DNA from: CALGLS01 sp047626155
GTDB lineage: Bacteria; Bacteroidota; Bacteroidia; Chitinophagales; Saprospiraceae
Reading direction: 5' to 3'
Length of the DNA: 50,078 nt
Assembly (NCBI GenBank): GCA_047626155.1
Contig: JBLHRR010000023.1
Location: forward strand, 1-50,078
In this document: positions 28,501 through 36,204 of the stretch, in pieces
Layout: each line of letters starts with the position of its first letter
Position numbering within the stretch: the first letter of the stretch is position 1
Program-made: the position numbers and the translations under genes
Notes under the pieces: model-generated
Told to the model about the DNA's origin: nothing
The model's database searches: none
Seen by the model: the letters and a program-made list of their open reading frames with translations, nothing else

Positions 28501-31221
28501 GTAACGGTGAGTCAATCTGGAAACTGGAGTCTCTATGTCACAACCAATGGTTGTGTATCTGAAACTTCTTCTCCAGTTTCTGTCTTTGTAGAACCAACCC
28601 TTACTGTAGTGGCTTCTAACGATGGGCCGATTTGTGAAGGAGACGATGTGTCTTTACTGGTCAATAGCATTCCGGGGGCAGTATATTCCTGGACAGGGCC
28701 AGCAGGCTTTATTTCTGCTTCTCAAAATCCAATAACAACAGCAGTAGCTGGTATGTATACGGTGACGGTTGAATCTTCTACCGGATGTACCAACACGGCT
28801 TCTACATCTGTTGCCGTAAGCACTGCTCCAATCATTACAGCATTAAGTAACACTGGTGCTCCTTGTGTAACTGGAGCGGATGATATTATGTTGGTTCCAA
28901 CGGTATTCCCTCCAGATAATGGAACATACACTTACTTATGGGATGGACCAAACGGCTTTATTTCTACAGATGTAAGCCCAGTGTTACCAAACGGTACCTC
29001 AATAGATAATGGTTCCTATGTACTGGTCGTAACGAATGCTTCTGGTTGTACTTCTAATGCTGTAACGACAGTTGTAAACGTATCAGATGCACCAGCGGCA
29101 CCTGCACTTACTGGAACAATTGCATTGTGCGAAGGTGGAACAATTACAATTACGCATGAAGGAGACCCTTATGTCGGCACGACAGTAACTTATACTTGGA
29201 TGACTCCGCTTGGAACCATCACTACTAGTATTCCATCCTTGACCATACCAAATGCCACCTCTGCAAGTAGTGGTTTATATATGGCTTTGGTTACCGTTGA
29301 TGGTTGTACTTCATTGATATCAAATGAGCTGACGATTGATGTGGGAGCAGTGCCTCCAACGCCAGTCATTATGACAAACAGTCCGATTTGTGAAGGAGAA
29401 ACTTTAGAATTATCTACCGCTTTGATTTCTGGAGCAGAATATATTTGGACGGGACCCGGTAACTTCGATGGAAATGGAGGGTTACACAACCCTGAAGTTT
29501 CCGGAGTAGATGAAGACAATGAAGGTACTTATCAGGTGCAAGTAATTATCAGCGGTTGTCCTTCTACTTTCTCTGTGCCAGTGAACGTGGAAGTTAATGA
29601 AACACCAACTCCGGGCATTGCCATAAACAACGGACCGATTTGTAAAGAGAATGGTGCTACATTATTGTTATCTGTAACGTCAGCGACGGCGGTACCTGGA
29701 GCAACATATACCTGGGTTAATGCTCAGTTGGGAGATACCATCGCAGGGCCGACGACCTCTCTGAATGCTCCTGTTGTTGATTTCTCTAATTTCCCGAATA
29801 ATGGTTTATACGACTTTTATGTCATCACCAATTTGAATGGATGTAACTCTGTTAACTCTATCCCAACTACGGTAGAAATCAATACAGCTCCTTCTAATGA
29901 AGCAGATGCAGGTACTGATTTGAGGGTTTGTAATGGACAATCCGTTTCGCTAAGTGCAACGGCGCCAACGATAGGCGGTGGTAGCTGGTTCCAAACGGCA
30001 GGGCCACTAGTAGTCATCGTAAACCCAAATTCACCTACCACTCCATTAAGTGGTTTGGTTTCTGGTAATTCTTATACTTTCCTTTGGACACTTTCCAATG
30101 GTGCTTGTATGGGCTATGACTCTGACGAGGTGATTGTAAATGTTGACTCTGACTCTGAAGCAGCTTTTGCTGGAACAGATATGAACCTTTGTAATCAAAC
30201 TTCTGCCAACTTAACGGCAACAGCCGCGGGAACGGGAATCACAGGGGTGTGGACACAAGCGCCTGCACAAGCAGCACTCGGAATAATTATCTCTGACCCT
30301 ACTAATGCTAACACTAATATTACAGGGATGGAGCCAGGTAACAATTACTCCTTCGTATGGAGTTTGAGTAATTTAGGTTGTGGTGAGTTTGCTGCTGACG
30401 AATTGAATATCGAAATAGAAGAAAGCAATGTAATAGCTGATGCAGGTTTGGACTTTGCTGATTGTGGAAATGGTTCCGTGGAGTTAGAAGCATTGGTTAC
30501 CAGCTTTGGAGCAGGTACCTGGTCTACTGTAAATAGCGGACTTACTATTTTGGAACCGAATAATAGAAGAACCACTGTTGAAGGACTGGTAACAGGGATA
30601 TACACTTTTGTATGGACTTTGGATAATGGATCTTGTGGAATTACTTTAGATTCCATCGAGATAGATTATGAATCTGTACCAGTTGCAATGGATGATGAAT
30701 TGGCTGTAAGCTTCGCTGGAGAGAGTACGATTGACGTAACCGTTAATGACGATACTCCTGGAGGATTTATTATTGCATTGTTAACAAATTCGGTGCATGG
30801 AGTTGTTACGAATCCTTCTGGATCTGATTTCCAATACACTTCTACTTCTGTTTTTGTGGGCATAGATTCTTTCAGCTACGAAATATGTAGTGAAGTTTGT
30901 CCGGATGAATGTTCTTCAGCAACCGTTTTAGTGAATGTTGGAGAAGATGCCTTATGTACCGTTCCTACGATCTTCACTCCTAACGAAGATGGTGTTAATG
31001 ATGACTTCGTGATTCCTTGTTTGGCTTCAGATCGTTTCCCTGGCAACGTAGTTTCCGTCTTCAACCAGTGGGGAGATCAGATATTCCGTTCTGCACCTTA
31101 TACCAACAACTGGAAAGGAACTTATGACGGACAGGACTCACCAGTAGGTACGTACTTCTACGTGATTGAATTCGGAAATGGAGAGGCTGTTCAATCCGGA
31201 TTTATAGTGTTAGAAAGATAA
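22576..31221 (+). CDS. Giant repeat adhesin, T9SS gliding-type C-terminus
   Basis: A 2881-residue cell-surface protein. Residues 1-28 are a signal peptide ending ATAQ. About 30-1660 is a row of roughly twelve HYR-like, cysteine-containing units, most ending TD-x-CGN ... F-x-[VI]-x-[DN]-x-x-x-P. Two of them are interrupted by related beta-sandwich inserts (about 1101-1242 and 1352-1519). About 1665-2430 is a series of Ig/PKD-like units of about 85 residues with C-EG-[DE] and Y-x-W-[TI]-x-P. Three AGxDxxxC units follow (starting near 2441, 2530 and 2621), then a cadherin-like unit near 2701 (VAMDDELAV) and the gliding-motility C-terminal domain from about 2794 (TIFTPNEDGVNDDF ... GTYFYVIEF). 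This C-terminus is the type B T9SS signal; such cargo usually needs a PorP/SprF partner, and one is encoded next. A SprB-like adhesin role is inferred. Confidence 0.93.
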   Translation: MENRLPKLQRFALIIVGLFAFLNVATAQVDLTFEYSGPDTIFVGNDCTAPLDWGAPSSVDFVCNTAGCVIQSFSLLFISDGYVENDPVAGGEEVFLTYNVEYTINGSAGDLSVTFSIHFIDIIGPVFDPLTLPPSDNFGCLASVPPVVDPTASDNCPAPGGGSTGVTVVYNGQTDPPLTCSGGSFTRTWTATDDFGNFTTYSQDITISADNTDPVITGTPTSITESCEFSNYPAWLGFQRSNFSATDSGCGILSLTDDAPGAYDEDCSSIDITFTATDSCTNAASVTVTYAIVDNNDPFIAPPLSTNITLECDGIPTDPISQILSWEDNLTVSDNCTATGDIIWTNNFTDLTGGCGGNTGTASVEYTAMDQCGNTDMITINFTVNDSNDPDIITGALDTTVICDGAGNTAELADWLTNRGYANAIDFCTDDEDILLDLIVGGDMQTAAMIQDSLNNQLATGCGAFVTVEFAFTDLCGNTSATIADFVVLDTFAPTITISAAQVIVECDNPTVTFATWLETRGGAIATDACTGIDNSATSPHWTTNIISTVPGPCFDESTRTVEFTVTDQCGLSVTTTAAYIVEDNGSPAISPTATSISEECGGGNDQTVLDNWINSFGGAAASDVCSDAEWSEISYTTSVGAVDANIAFGDTLNYPNIVANDCDWSVEVVFTVKDSCDNTSETMATFTITDTTDPVLSGTTATNDTLTINCDAVIPGFPNIVATDNCGAANVVITVDSVEAQLSCLYNFVRIRTWTGTDDCNNTSSISQVLIVQDTTKPFLSGIPLDMTVSCNAVPAIPVLGTDYTANDNCDVNINDGVGFVEVSTRGIDPDSCSFYNYTLTRNWTVIDVCGNGQAYTQVITVQDLAIPTFTVPADTTIDCHVSWLPASTGNATDVLDVCDNDPDVNYMDLVINPPGACPNDYMIRRTWMVEDACGNMAVSQIQLITVQDTLRPEFTMEAVNVDLECTSETTAQDSFINWVADYGNAEATDLCTDDADLEWFAAVPGTYDLNDPATWPGTAPGGLTSSACPSPTPGIYRSETVDFVVYDECEMVIASTATFNVIDTDAPDFDYCPSDDTDTAEAGECFALYTLPAPIISDGCNAMLMYNFPETEAIFSSNPGDDNAIVNTVVIGFSGLPTAPVLATGIVSLVLDFTMLDGEESSEFFNVFGDDGSVLGVSNNTSSQCGDVTTILMIPAATYNAWASDGEVNISLVPNIPTGQPGVFAINDICPNGGGTGGGSSVTGTLSYAANDPNGLVFQYGINGDTLVTVDPIAATTVSLLVGNNDITYYATDCAGNTETCEFTITVEDNEAPVLICPANIDYYLVPGDDCGNIDIELEIPVLVADNCPFDINSQTQPGNNSDALLTFSYNPNYLEYVADDKDFNFVGVAANAVGANATFTVTITGDADDAEEYFTIFDEDGNSLGTTEVGQANVTVTPAACPVPGTTVAVFTVPTATFNMWAADGNVTVAAVSNNTFAVPPSGGADDGINPSCAPFAGGTPDGTTDNVSTIFIELEYQLTDLFYSTTGATDTPLTEMLPPAIAPTVSFELGQTDVTYTVYDNANNEATCSFVVNMLDTIPPVAVCEPTTIFVSPSGVEDYILEFNEIEDDSYDDNCDIVSFTVTPNVFTCLQAEDVVTVTLVAEDESGNLDSCTTIVSVSMELPEPEYAIGLCGDDNLSLFANAPWAPGGTLYTYIWRNPDGTIISNEEDPVITGVDDTDSGFYSVEIEGLTGCTAIGVVNVIISSSPNVPLLTVNSNVLCDNDEITLITQSFSGTNVTYNWYIGIAPNGTLLTTTILPIYTIPAPLATGTASYYVVVELDGCTSDPSGFETITVSPSPVATTNNAVINICEGEDIVLGTAAIGVGYTYFWTGPDGYNESGQTPPVINNASLNASGTYNLIITANGCSSNIATTVVNVTPTPAQPIVSTGGVACQGDNVILVSNNNTANSYTWIAPDFTEIVTATNSLTLTNVTVSQSGNWSLYVTTNGCVSETSSPVSVFVEPTLTVVASNDGPICEGDDVSLLVNSIPGAVYSWTGPAGFISASQNPITTAVAGMYTVTVESSTGCTNTASTSVAVSTAPIITALSNTGAPCVTGADDIMLVPTVFPPDNGTYTYLWDGPNGFISTDVSPVLPNGTSIDNGSYVLVVTNASGCTSNAVTTVVNVSDAPAAPALTGTIALCEGGTITITHEGDPYVGTTVTYTWMTPLGTITTSIPSLTIPNATSASSGLYMALVTVDGCTSLISNELTIDVGAVPPTPVIMTNSPICEGETLELSTALISGAEYIWTGPGNFDGNGGLHNPEVSGVDEDNEGTYQVQVIISGCPSTFSVPVNVEVNETPTPGIAINNGPICKENGATLLLSVTSATAVPGATYTWVNAQLGDTIAGPTTSLNAPVVDFSNFPNNGLYDFYVITNLNGCNSVNSIPTTVEINTAPSNEADAGTDLRVCNGQSVSLSATAPTIGGGSWFQTAGPLVVIVNPNSPTTPLSGLVSGNSYTFLWTLSNGACMGYDSDEVIVNVDSDSEAAFAGTDMNLCNQTSANLTATAAGTGITGVWTQAPAQAALGIIISDPTNANTNITGMEPGNNYSFVWSLSNLGCGEFAADELNIEIEESNVIADAGLDFADCGNGSVELEALVTSFGAGTWSTVNSGLTILEPNNRRTTVEGLVTGIYTFVWTLDNGSCGITLDSIEIDYESVPVAMDDELAVSFAGESTIDVTVNDDTPGGFIIALLTNSVHGVVTNPSGSDFQYTSTSVFVGIDSFSYEICSEVCPDECSSATVLVNVGEDALCTVPTIFTPNEDGVNDDFVIPCLASDRFPGNVVSVFNQWGDQIFRSAPYTNNWKGTYDGQDSPVGTYFYVIEFGNGEAVQSGFIVLER

Positions 31222-31230
31222 TAAAAGCTT

Positions 31231-31283
31231 CTTTGGTGGATACCGTATTTCTGAATCATTCAGTGATGTAGTATCTGCCAAAG
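31231..31283 (+). other. Symmetric hairpin after the adhesin gene
   Basis: CTTTGG / CCAAAG, then a tg/tg internal loop, GATAC / GTATC, a 7x7 internal loop, and CTGAAT-c-ATTCAG. It starts 9 bp after the stop codon and has no T-run, so it may be an mRNA-stabilising or processing structure rather than a terminator. Confidence 0.6.
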
Positions 31284-31350
31284 ATGTTATCAAAATAATT
31301 TTGCAGCGATTCACTGTTCTTATTACTAATGAATCACCGATTTCAATAAA

Positions 31351-31468
31351 TGACACACAAAATAATTTAGACCACTATACACTCCCTCTTTTAGCTAAAG
31401 CACTCTCCCTACGGTCGTTTTGCTCTAAAAAGAAGGCTTGATCTAAGTTAATTTTTTGTTGTTGCTAA
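31351..31468 (+). repeat. Hairpin element, copy 3 (diverged)
   Basis: Keeps the left flank ACACAAAATAATTT, the loop ACTCTCCCTACGGTCGTTTT (31402-31421) and the right box TTAATTTTTTGTTGTTGCTA of copies 1 and 2. The stems are different yet still complementary: CCCTCTTTTAG with CTAAAAAGAAGG, TTAGACC with GATCTAA, and AGC/GCT closing the loop where copy 2 has ATC/GAT. It ends just before the PorP/SprF gene. Confidence 0.7.
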
Positions 31469-31502
31469 ACCGATTATCATGCGTTCTGAAAATAAATATG
31501 TT

Positions 31503-32456
31503 ATGAAAAAAATAACTACTATACTCGTTTTCTCGCTTTTTGCATTAACTACATTTGCTCAGCAAGAGCAGCAATACACTCAATTTATTTATAATAAACT
31601 CAGCATCAATCCGGGTTATGCTGGAAGCCATGAGTCTGCTTGCCTAACCGGCTTTTACCGTAACCAATGGATCGGCTTGGAAGGGGCTCCAAAAACAATG
31701 GGACTTAGTTTTGACATGCCTTTACTCAACAAAAGAGTTGGGGTAGGAATGAACCTAGTTAGAAATACTATTGGAATTACGGACCGTTGGACAATGGATG
31801 GGATGTACTCTTATCGTATCCCGCTCGGTCGAGGTACCATGAGTTTAGGTGTACAAGGTTCCGTTCGTTACATTGGTAATGATTATGGCGACAGCCGTTT
31901 ATTGGCTACACAACCAATTGGTATAGATGGAAGTATTCCTGTTGGAGAACAGAGTAAGTACGTACCAAATTTTGGTGCAGGAATGTATTACTCTTCCGAT
32001 AAATTTTACTTCGGTGTTTCTGCGCCAAGAATCTTGTTGAATAATATTGACTTCAATAGTGAGGAGGGAATTACTCTAGGTAAAGAAGCGGTTCACCTTT
32101 ATGGAATGGTGGGCGTAATTTTCAAATTAAGCGAAAGCGTAAAATTCCAGCCACAGATGCTCTTGAAGTATGCGGATAACTCTCCGTTTGATATGGATAT
32201 CAATGCCAGTCTTATTTTTAACAATAAGTACACGGCAGGTTTGACTTATCGTGCAGGAGGTGGAAAAACTGGCTTTGGAGAATCGATAGACTTATTGCTT
32301 TCTGCTCATTTAACGCCACATATTTTGTTGGGCGTATCCTATGATATTACTCTTTCTGAATTGAAGGAATACAATAGCGGTAGTTTAGAGTTGGTATTGC
32401 GTTACTGCTTCGGAAGTCCGGAAGGAGAAGATATTATCAATCCGAGATTCTTTTAA
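31503..32456 (+). CDS. PorP/SprF family T9SS membrane protein
   Basis: A 317-residue outer-membrane protein of the PorP/SprF family. Members serve as cell-surface anchors or delivery partners for T9SS cargo with type B C-termini. The signal peptide (MKKITTILVFSLFALTTFAQ) is followed by the family start QQYTQFIYNKLSINPGYAGS, the segment RNQWIGLEGAPKTMGLSFD, and beta-strand-rich sequence to the C-terminal phenylalanine expected of outer-membrane barrels. An ATG at 31479 is in frame 8 codons upstream, but the signal peptide is normal only from 31503. It follows the giant adhesin gene, its probable client, and precedes an OmpA-family gene; the three likely form one module. Confidence 0.92.
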   Translation: MKKITTILVFSLFALTTFAQQEQQYTQFIYNKLSINPGYAGSHESACLTGFYRNQWIGLEGAPKTMGLSFDMPLLNKRVGVGMNLVRNTIGITDRWTMDGMYSYRIPLGRGTMSLGVQGSVRYIGNDYGDSRLLATQPIGIDGSIPVGEQSKYVPNFGAGMYYSSDKFYFGVSAPRILLNNIDFNSEEGITLGKEAVHLYGMVGVIFKLSESVKFQPQMLLKYADNSPFDMDINASLIFNNKYTAGLTYRAGGGKTGFGESIDLLLSAHLTPHILLGVSYDITLSELKEYNSGSLELVLRYCFGSPEGEDIINPRFF

Positions 32457-32471
32457 GAAAGAAGAGAGAGT

Positions 32472-32507
32472 AGTCTTGTTTTGTCGTTTGACAATTTTTA
32501 AAAGACT
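32472..32507 (+). other. Hairpin between PorP and OmpA genes
   Basis: AGTCTT / AAGACT enclosing TTGTC-gttt-GACAA, 15 bp after the PorP stop. There is no clear T-run, so its terminator role is uncertain. Confidence 0.45.
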
Positions 32508-32530
32508 AAGTCGTTAGGACTCCGTAAATA

Positions 32531-32550
32531 TTAATTTTTTGTCGTTACTA
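32531..32550 (+). promoter_or_regulatory. Solo copy of the hairpin-element right box
   Basis: TTAATTTTTTGTCGTTACTA matches the right-hand boxes of hairpin elements 1-3 and sits 39 bp before the OmpA-family start, without the conserved loop upstream. This suggests the box itself acts in expression of these genes. Confidence 0.55.
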
Positions 32551-32589
32551 ACTTTCCGATTTAGGGCGCCGTTTTAAATAAGAAAATAT

Positions 32590-34644
32590 ATGAAAGGTTT
32601 AGATCTAAAATGGATGATACTAATGCTGCTTTGCATTTGTTTGTTCACAAATACAGCGGAAGCACAGCAAACCTCTAAAACAAAGGCTTCCAATAAGCTT
32701 TATGAAAAAGGAGGAATGGTAGTGATCAAAAATACAAAGAAGATCAATACAAGTCATTTGGAGTTTTCACCCGCTTTCTATCAAAATGGTTTAGTTTATG
32801 CCACTTCCCGACGCAGTCAGGGAGAACGGGACAAAAAAATAGATGAAACCTATTTTGAATTATTCTATTGCGATTTAGATGGAAATGGTTTGCCATTGGA
32901 GCCACGACAGTTTTCTTTAGAAGTGAACTCTCACCTCCATGAAGGCCCGGTGACTTTTAGCCGTGATGGTAATGTTATTTACTTTACCAGGAATAACCTC
33001 AAGAAAGGCGTTCGAAAAGCAGATGATAAAGGCGTAACCCGTCTGAAAATTTATGCAGCAGAAAAAGGACCAAGAGATTGGCAAACTGTAACGGAGCTTC
33101 CTTTCAACAGTGATGAATACTCCGTTTGTCATCCAACGCTCTCTGCAAATGGAAAACAATTGTACTTCGCTTCGGATATGCCGGGAGGCCAGGGCGGCTT
33201 TGATTTGTGGTATGTAGAAAGACAGGCAGAGAGTTGGTCTAAACCGATCAACCTCGGTGCAGAAGTAAATTCGACTAAGAACGAAGTCTTCCCATTTATC
33301 CATAGTAGTGGCAATCTATTCTTTTCCTCTAACGGACATCAAGGAATGGGAGGACTTGATTTGTTTATGGTTGGTGTAGGAGACAATGTTTCTGAAATAA
33401 GCCACATGGGCAAACCTTTCAATTCAAGAAGTGATGATTTAGGATTTATTCTGAACCCAGAAGGAACGAAAGGTTACTTCACTTCTGACCGTAAAGGAGG
33501 AGAGGGTAAAGACGATATTTATCTTTTTGAAGCATTTGATGGTGTTTCAGGTTCTACCAAACCAGCCATTATTTCTTCGATGATTAAAGTATACGACGCA
33601 GAGAGTTCAGATATGCTTGAAGGAGCAGAGGTTCGAATTTTTGAACGAACGTCTGAAGGCTTTATTGGTTCTGGTAATACCTTATACGAAGCGGTACTCT
33701 TGCCGTCAAATGAAGGAACCGGTGAATTGGTTTTCAAGCTAGTTAGAAAAGACGCAGGTACTTTAGGAGCAGCGGATAAAACGACAGATGGAGAAGGGCA
33801 GGCGGCTTATGAATTTATGGGCGAAAGAAAATATCTATTACTCGTTACTAAGGATGGCTACACCAGTAAAGAAGTGGTTTACTCCACGGTAGGTAACGTT
33901 GGAGATGCAATGATCGAAGTGCCAATGGGCAAAGTAAATTGTACCACATTCACAGGAACAGTAAAAGACGAGGTGACCGGCGAGGCCCTTTCAGGTTCTG
34001 TAATCAAAGTGTTAAACCTTTGCGATAAATCAGAGGAAGTGATTCTGACAGATCGTCAAGGAAGATTCAATTATTGCTTACCTGCCGGTTGTGATTATGT
34101 AGTCACTGCTATTAAGGAACGATATGAAAATGGAACAAAGACGCTTACAGGAGTTATATTGGATAATGCATTGAATGCCGATTTGATGCTTCGCCCAATA
34201 AAGGGTAACAATGGTATTATGGAAGGTTCAACCATCGTACTGGAAAACATTTATTATGATTTCAATAAATCATATATCCGGAAAGGGGCAGATGTAGAAC
34301 TAGATGAATTGCGCGGGCTGATGTTGAAATACAAATCAATGGAGATCGAGCTTAGTGCGCACACGGACTCAAGAGGGACAGCGGCCTACAATCAGGAATT
34401 GTCCTCAAAGCGTGCTATTTCTGCTAAAGAATACTTAGTAGGTAGAGGCATTTCCGCTAGTAGAATTACAGCAGTAGGTTACGGAGAATCGAACCTCAGA
34501 AATGGTTGTGAGGATGGTGTCGAATGTTCAGAAGGGGAACACCAATACAACCGTAGAACGGAAGTGAAAGTATTAAAAATGGACGAGGATGTCAATGTTC
34601 ATTATTTTGATCACGGCCCGGAGCGGATTGATCGTAAGGATTAA
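32590..34644 (+). CDS. OmpA-family protein with PD40 propeller
   Basis: A 684-residue envelope protein. The signal peptide (about 1-25, ending AEAQ) is followed by a PD40/WD40-like beta-propeller (about 50-320; repeats such as FSRDGNVIYFTRN, LSANGKQLYFASD, LNPEGTKGYFTSD). Next come a CarboxypepD-regulatory-like beta-sandwich (about 455-530, FTGTVKDEVTGEALSGSVI) and an OmpA peptidoglycan-binding domain (about 550-670; YYDFNKSYIRKGA, LSAHTDSRGT, NRRTEVKV). It should anchor to peptidoglycan and scaffold a surface complex. Proteins of this design often follow PorP/SprF genes in Bacteroidota, as here. It ends at a shared bidirectional terminator. Confidence 0.93.
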   Translation: MKGLDLKWMILMLLCICLFTNTAEAQQTSKTKASNKLYEKGGMVVIKNTKKINTSHLEFSPAFYQNGLVYATSRRSQGERDKKIDETYFELFYCDLDGNGLPLEPRQFSLEVNSHLHEGPVTFSRDGNVIYFTRNNLKKGVRKADDKGVTRLKIYAAEKGPRDWQTVTELPFNSDEYSVCHPTLSANGKQLYFASDMPGGQGGFDLWYVERQAESWSKPINLGAEVNSTKNEVFPFIHSSGNLFFSSNGHQGMGGLDLFMVGVGDNVSEISHMGKPFNSRSDDLGFILNPEGTKGYFTSDRKGGEGKDDIYLFEAFDGVSGSTKPAIISSMIKVYDAESSDMLEGAEVRIFERTSEGFIGSGNTLYEAVLLPSNEGTGELVFKLVRKDAGTLGAADKTTDGEGQAAYEFMGERKYLLLVTKDGYTSKEVVYSTVGNVGDAMIEVPMGKVNCTTFTGTVKDEVTGEALSGSVIKVLNLCDKSEEVILTDRQGRFNYCLPAGCDYVVTAIKERYENGTKTLTGVILDNALNADLMLRPIKGNNGIMEGSTIVLENIYYDFNKSYIRKGADVELDELRGLMLKYKSMEIELSAHTDSRGTAAYNQELSSKRAISAKEYLVGRGISASRITAVGYGESNLRNGCEDGVECSEGEHQYNRRTEVKVLKMDEDVNVHYFDHGPERIDRKD

Positions 34645-34669
34645 ATTGATGTTTTTAACAATGAATTTT

Positions 34670-34709
34670 AAAAAAAAAAGAGCGTGCGAAAGTGCGCTCT
34701 TTTTTTTTG
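34670..34709. terminator. Bidirectional terminator, GAAA tetraloop
   Basis: An A-run, the stem GAGCGTGC-GAAA-GTGCGCTC with two G-T pairs, and a T-run, lying between the convergent OmpA-family and Plug genes. It reads as an intrinsic terminator on both strands. Confidence 0.95.
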
Positions 34710-34712
34710 TTA

Positions 34713-36011
34713 CTACCGTATAGAATTAAACTGCGCCACCGCAATAACCTGTTCGTATCGCGCTCCAAAAGGAGTATAATAAACCAGAACTGTATAATCG
34801 TTTTCTGTTTCATGCCAGCTGCCTTCCAACTCATCGAAATCTATAACCTTGGGTTCGTCACGATCTACTACGGCGTATAGGTAATCGTAAAAGCCTTGTT
34901 TTAGAAAAAATTGACCAACATAAGCATTGATCAATGGGTTGTAAACCATCTTATAACGCTCATCTGTTTTCCAACCTGTCAATTCTCCAAAAAGATAAAC
35001 ATCGTGATTGCTGAAAGGAGGGCTTTCTTCTAAAATAAACAATACGTAGCCGTAGTCTGCACGGAGATCTCCATCGCGTTCGTCTAACGACTGGATGACA
35101 TATTTTCCATTCAGGTCATAATTAAAGAGGTAGGCTAAATTGGAGCGGGATATATCCTTGGTAAGCGTTATGTCGAAACGGTCTCTGGTTTCACGGATCT
35201 CTGCTATGGAGTTGGTATTGTAGTTAAATGTACGGAGGTCTGCTTGCCGAAATTCTCTGCCAGCAGGAAATACTATTTTGTCCTGAAGGTCATAGATTAA
35301 CTCATTCGGTTTGATAAACATCGCTCTTATGGGCTTTATAGCGGTATCCCATCGTCCATTTTGTAAGACTACTACTTTAATGTCGGATTGCGGATTTTGG
35401 AGCGGGAGGTCTTCATGGTTTACGGTGAAGTCCAGTTCCTGATGCGTTCTGCTTTTGCTGACCATAGCTGTCCTTTGCATTCGTCCCTGAACCGAAACCT
35501 TTGGATCATAGACCACAAAGCGGCGGGTGATGATTAGGAAGCGGTCATCCGTATTGTCATATACCTTTAATAAGTAATTTCCTGTTTTAGTCCAACTGAC
35601 TTCTGAATTGGGAAGCGTAATTTTATAATTGGTATAATTGACGGTGGTGTTAAAGGAAAAATCGTAGTTGTCTACATCGTCTTCGTTAAAACCGTCCATA
35701 TAGACCGCTTCAGAAATATTACTGGGTTTCCATTCCGAATCACAATGTACAAGCGTATAAACATAGTCGGTCACCTCCTCTCCAATTTCATCAAAGCTTA
35801 GAACTAATGTTGAAATAAAATTGCGATTTGAGCGAATGTCTAATGGTATAAATGGGTAGCTTTCCACATTCCCATTTAGGATAAACTTTACGGAGCGGAT
35901 ATTATCCACATAGACATGGTCTTCGTATCTAAGGTTATGGTCTTTTTCCTCTTGAGCGAATAAAAAAAGGGGAGATAAAGTAAGAAGGAATAGTAGGGTT
36001 AAATTTTTCAT
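34713..36011 (-). CDS. Type IX secretion system Plug protein (DUF5103)
   Basis: A 432-residue periplasmic or outer-membrane-associated protein of the DUF5103 family. The family includes the Plug protein that closes the periplasmic side of the T9SS translocon barrel (SprA/Sov). The signal peptide is MKNLTLLFLLTLSPLFLFAQ. The body shows the family hallmarks VDNIRSVKFILNG, YTLVHCDSEWKPSNISEAVYMDGF, RRFVVYDPKVSVQG and, near the end, DVYLFGELTGWKTDERYKMVYN. A frame from 36038 adds 9 residues before the signal peptide and is less likely. Its place beside a T9SS cargo module is notable, since core T9SS genes are often scattered. Confidence 0.88.
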   Translation of the reverse strand: MKNLTLLFLLTLSPLFLFAQEEKDHNLRYEDHVYVDNIRSVKFILNGNVESYPFIPLDIRSNRNFISTLVLSFDEIGEEVTDYVYTLVHCDSEWKPSNISEAVYMDGFNEDDVDNYDFSFNTTVNYTNYKITLPNSEVSWTKTGNYLLKVYDNTDDRFLIITRRFVVYDPKVSVQGRMQRTAMVSKSRTHQELDFTVNHEDLPLQNPQSDIKVVVLQNGRWDTAIKPIRAMFIKPNELIYDLQDKIVFPAGREFRQADLRTFNYNTNSIAEIRETRDRFDITLTKDISRSNLAYLFNYDLNGKYVIQSLDERDGDLRADYGYVLFILEESPPFSNHDVYLFGELTGWKTDERYKMVYNPLINAYVGQFFLKQGFYDYLYAVVDRDEPKVIDFDELEGSWHETENDYTVLVYYTPFGARYEQVIAVAQFNSIR

Positions 36012-36072
36012 AAAAGTGTTTGATCGATAAAGGCGCATGAACTTGTACCTATTTTTTCAGATACAAAGATTT

Positions 36073-36080
36073 CAAAAGTA
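36073..36080 (-). promoter_or_regulatory. Plug gene promoter -7 box
   Basis: TACTTTTG on the minus strand, TAnnTTTG type, about 62 bp before the start at 36011. Confidence 0.5.
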
Positions 36081-36204
36081 CTCATTTTACCGGATTTCTG
36101 AAGCTTTTCAGGCTAGTCTCCATATGAAAGGCCTAGCCTTAGGCATAACGCTATGGCTATTGCTTAATTGTGGTTTCAGTCTTTCCCTTTCTCTTCTCGT
36201 TTCT

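Noticed and set aside
23998..30863. Many minus-strand frames of 60-140 codons inside the adhesin gene
   Set aside because: They are shadows of the repetitive coding frame, low in complexity and without independent start signals.
22576..31221. Repeats of the adhesin as a possible CRISPR or tandem DNA repeat
   Set aside because: The periodicity is at protein level with diverged DNA, no identical direct repeats and no spacers.
31479..31502. Upstream ATG for the PorP/SprF gene
   Set aside because: It would place MRSENKYV before a signal peptide that is already complete from 31503.
32457..32589. A fourth complete hairpin element before the OmpA gene
   Set aside because: Only the right-hand box is present; the conserved loop and matching stems are missing, so I list only the box.
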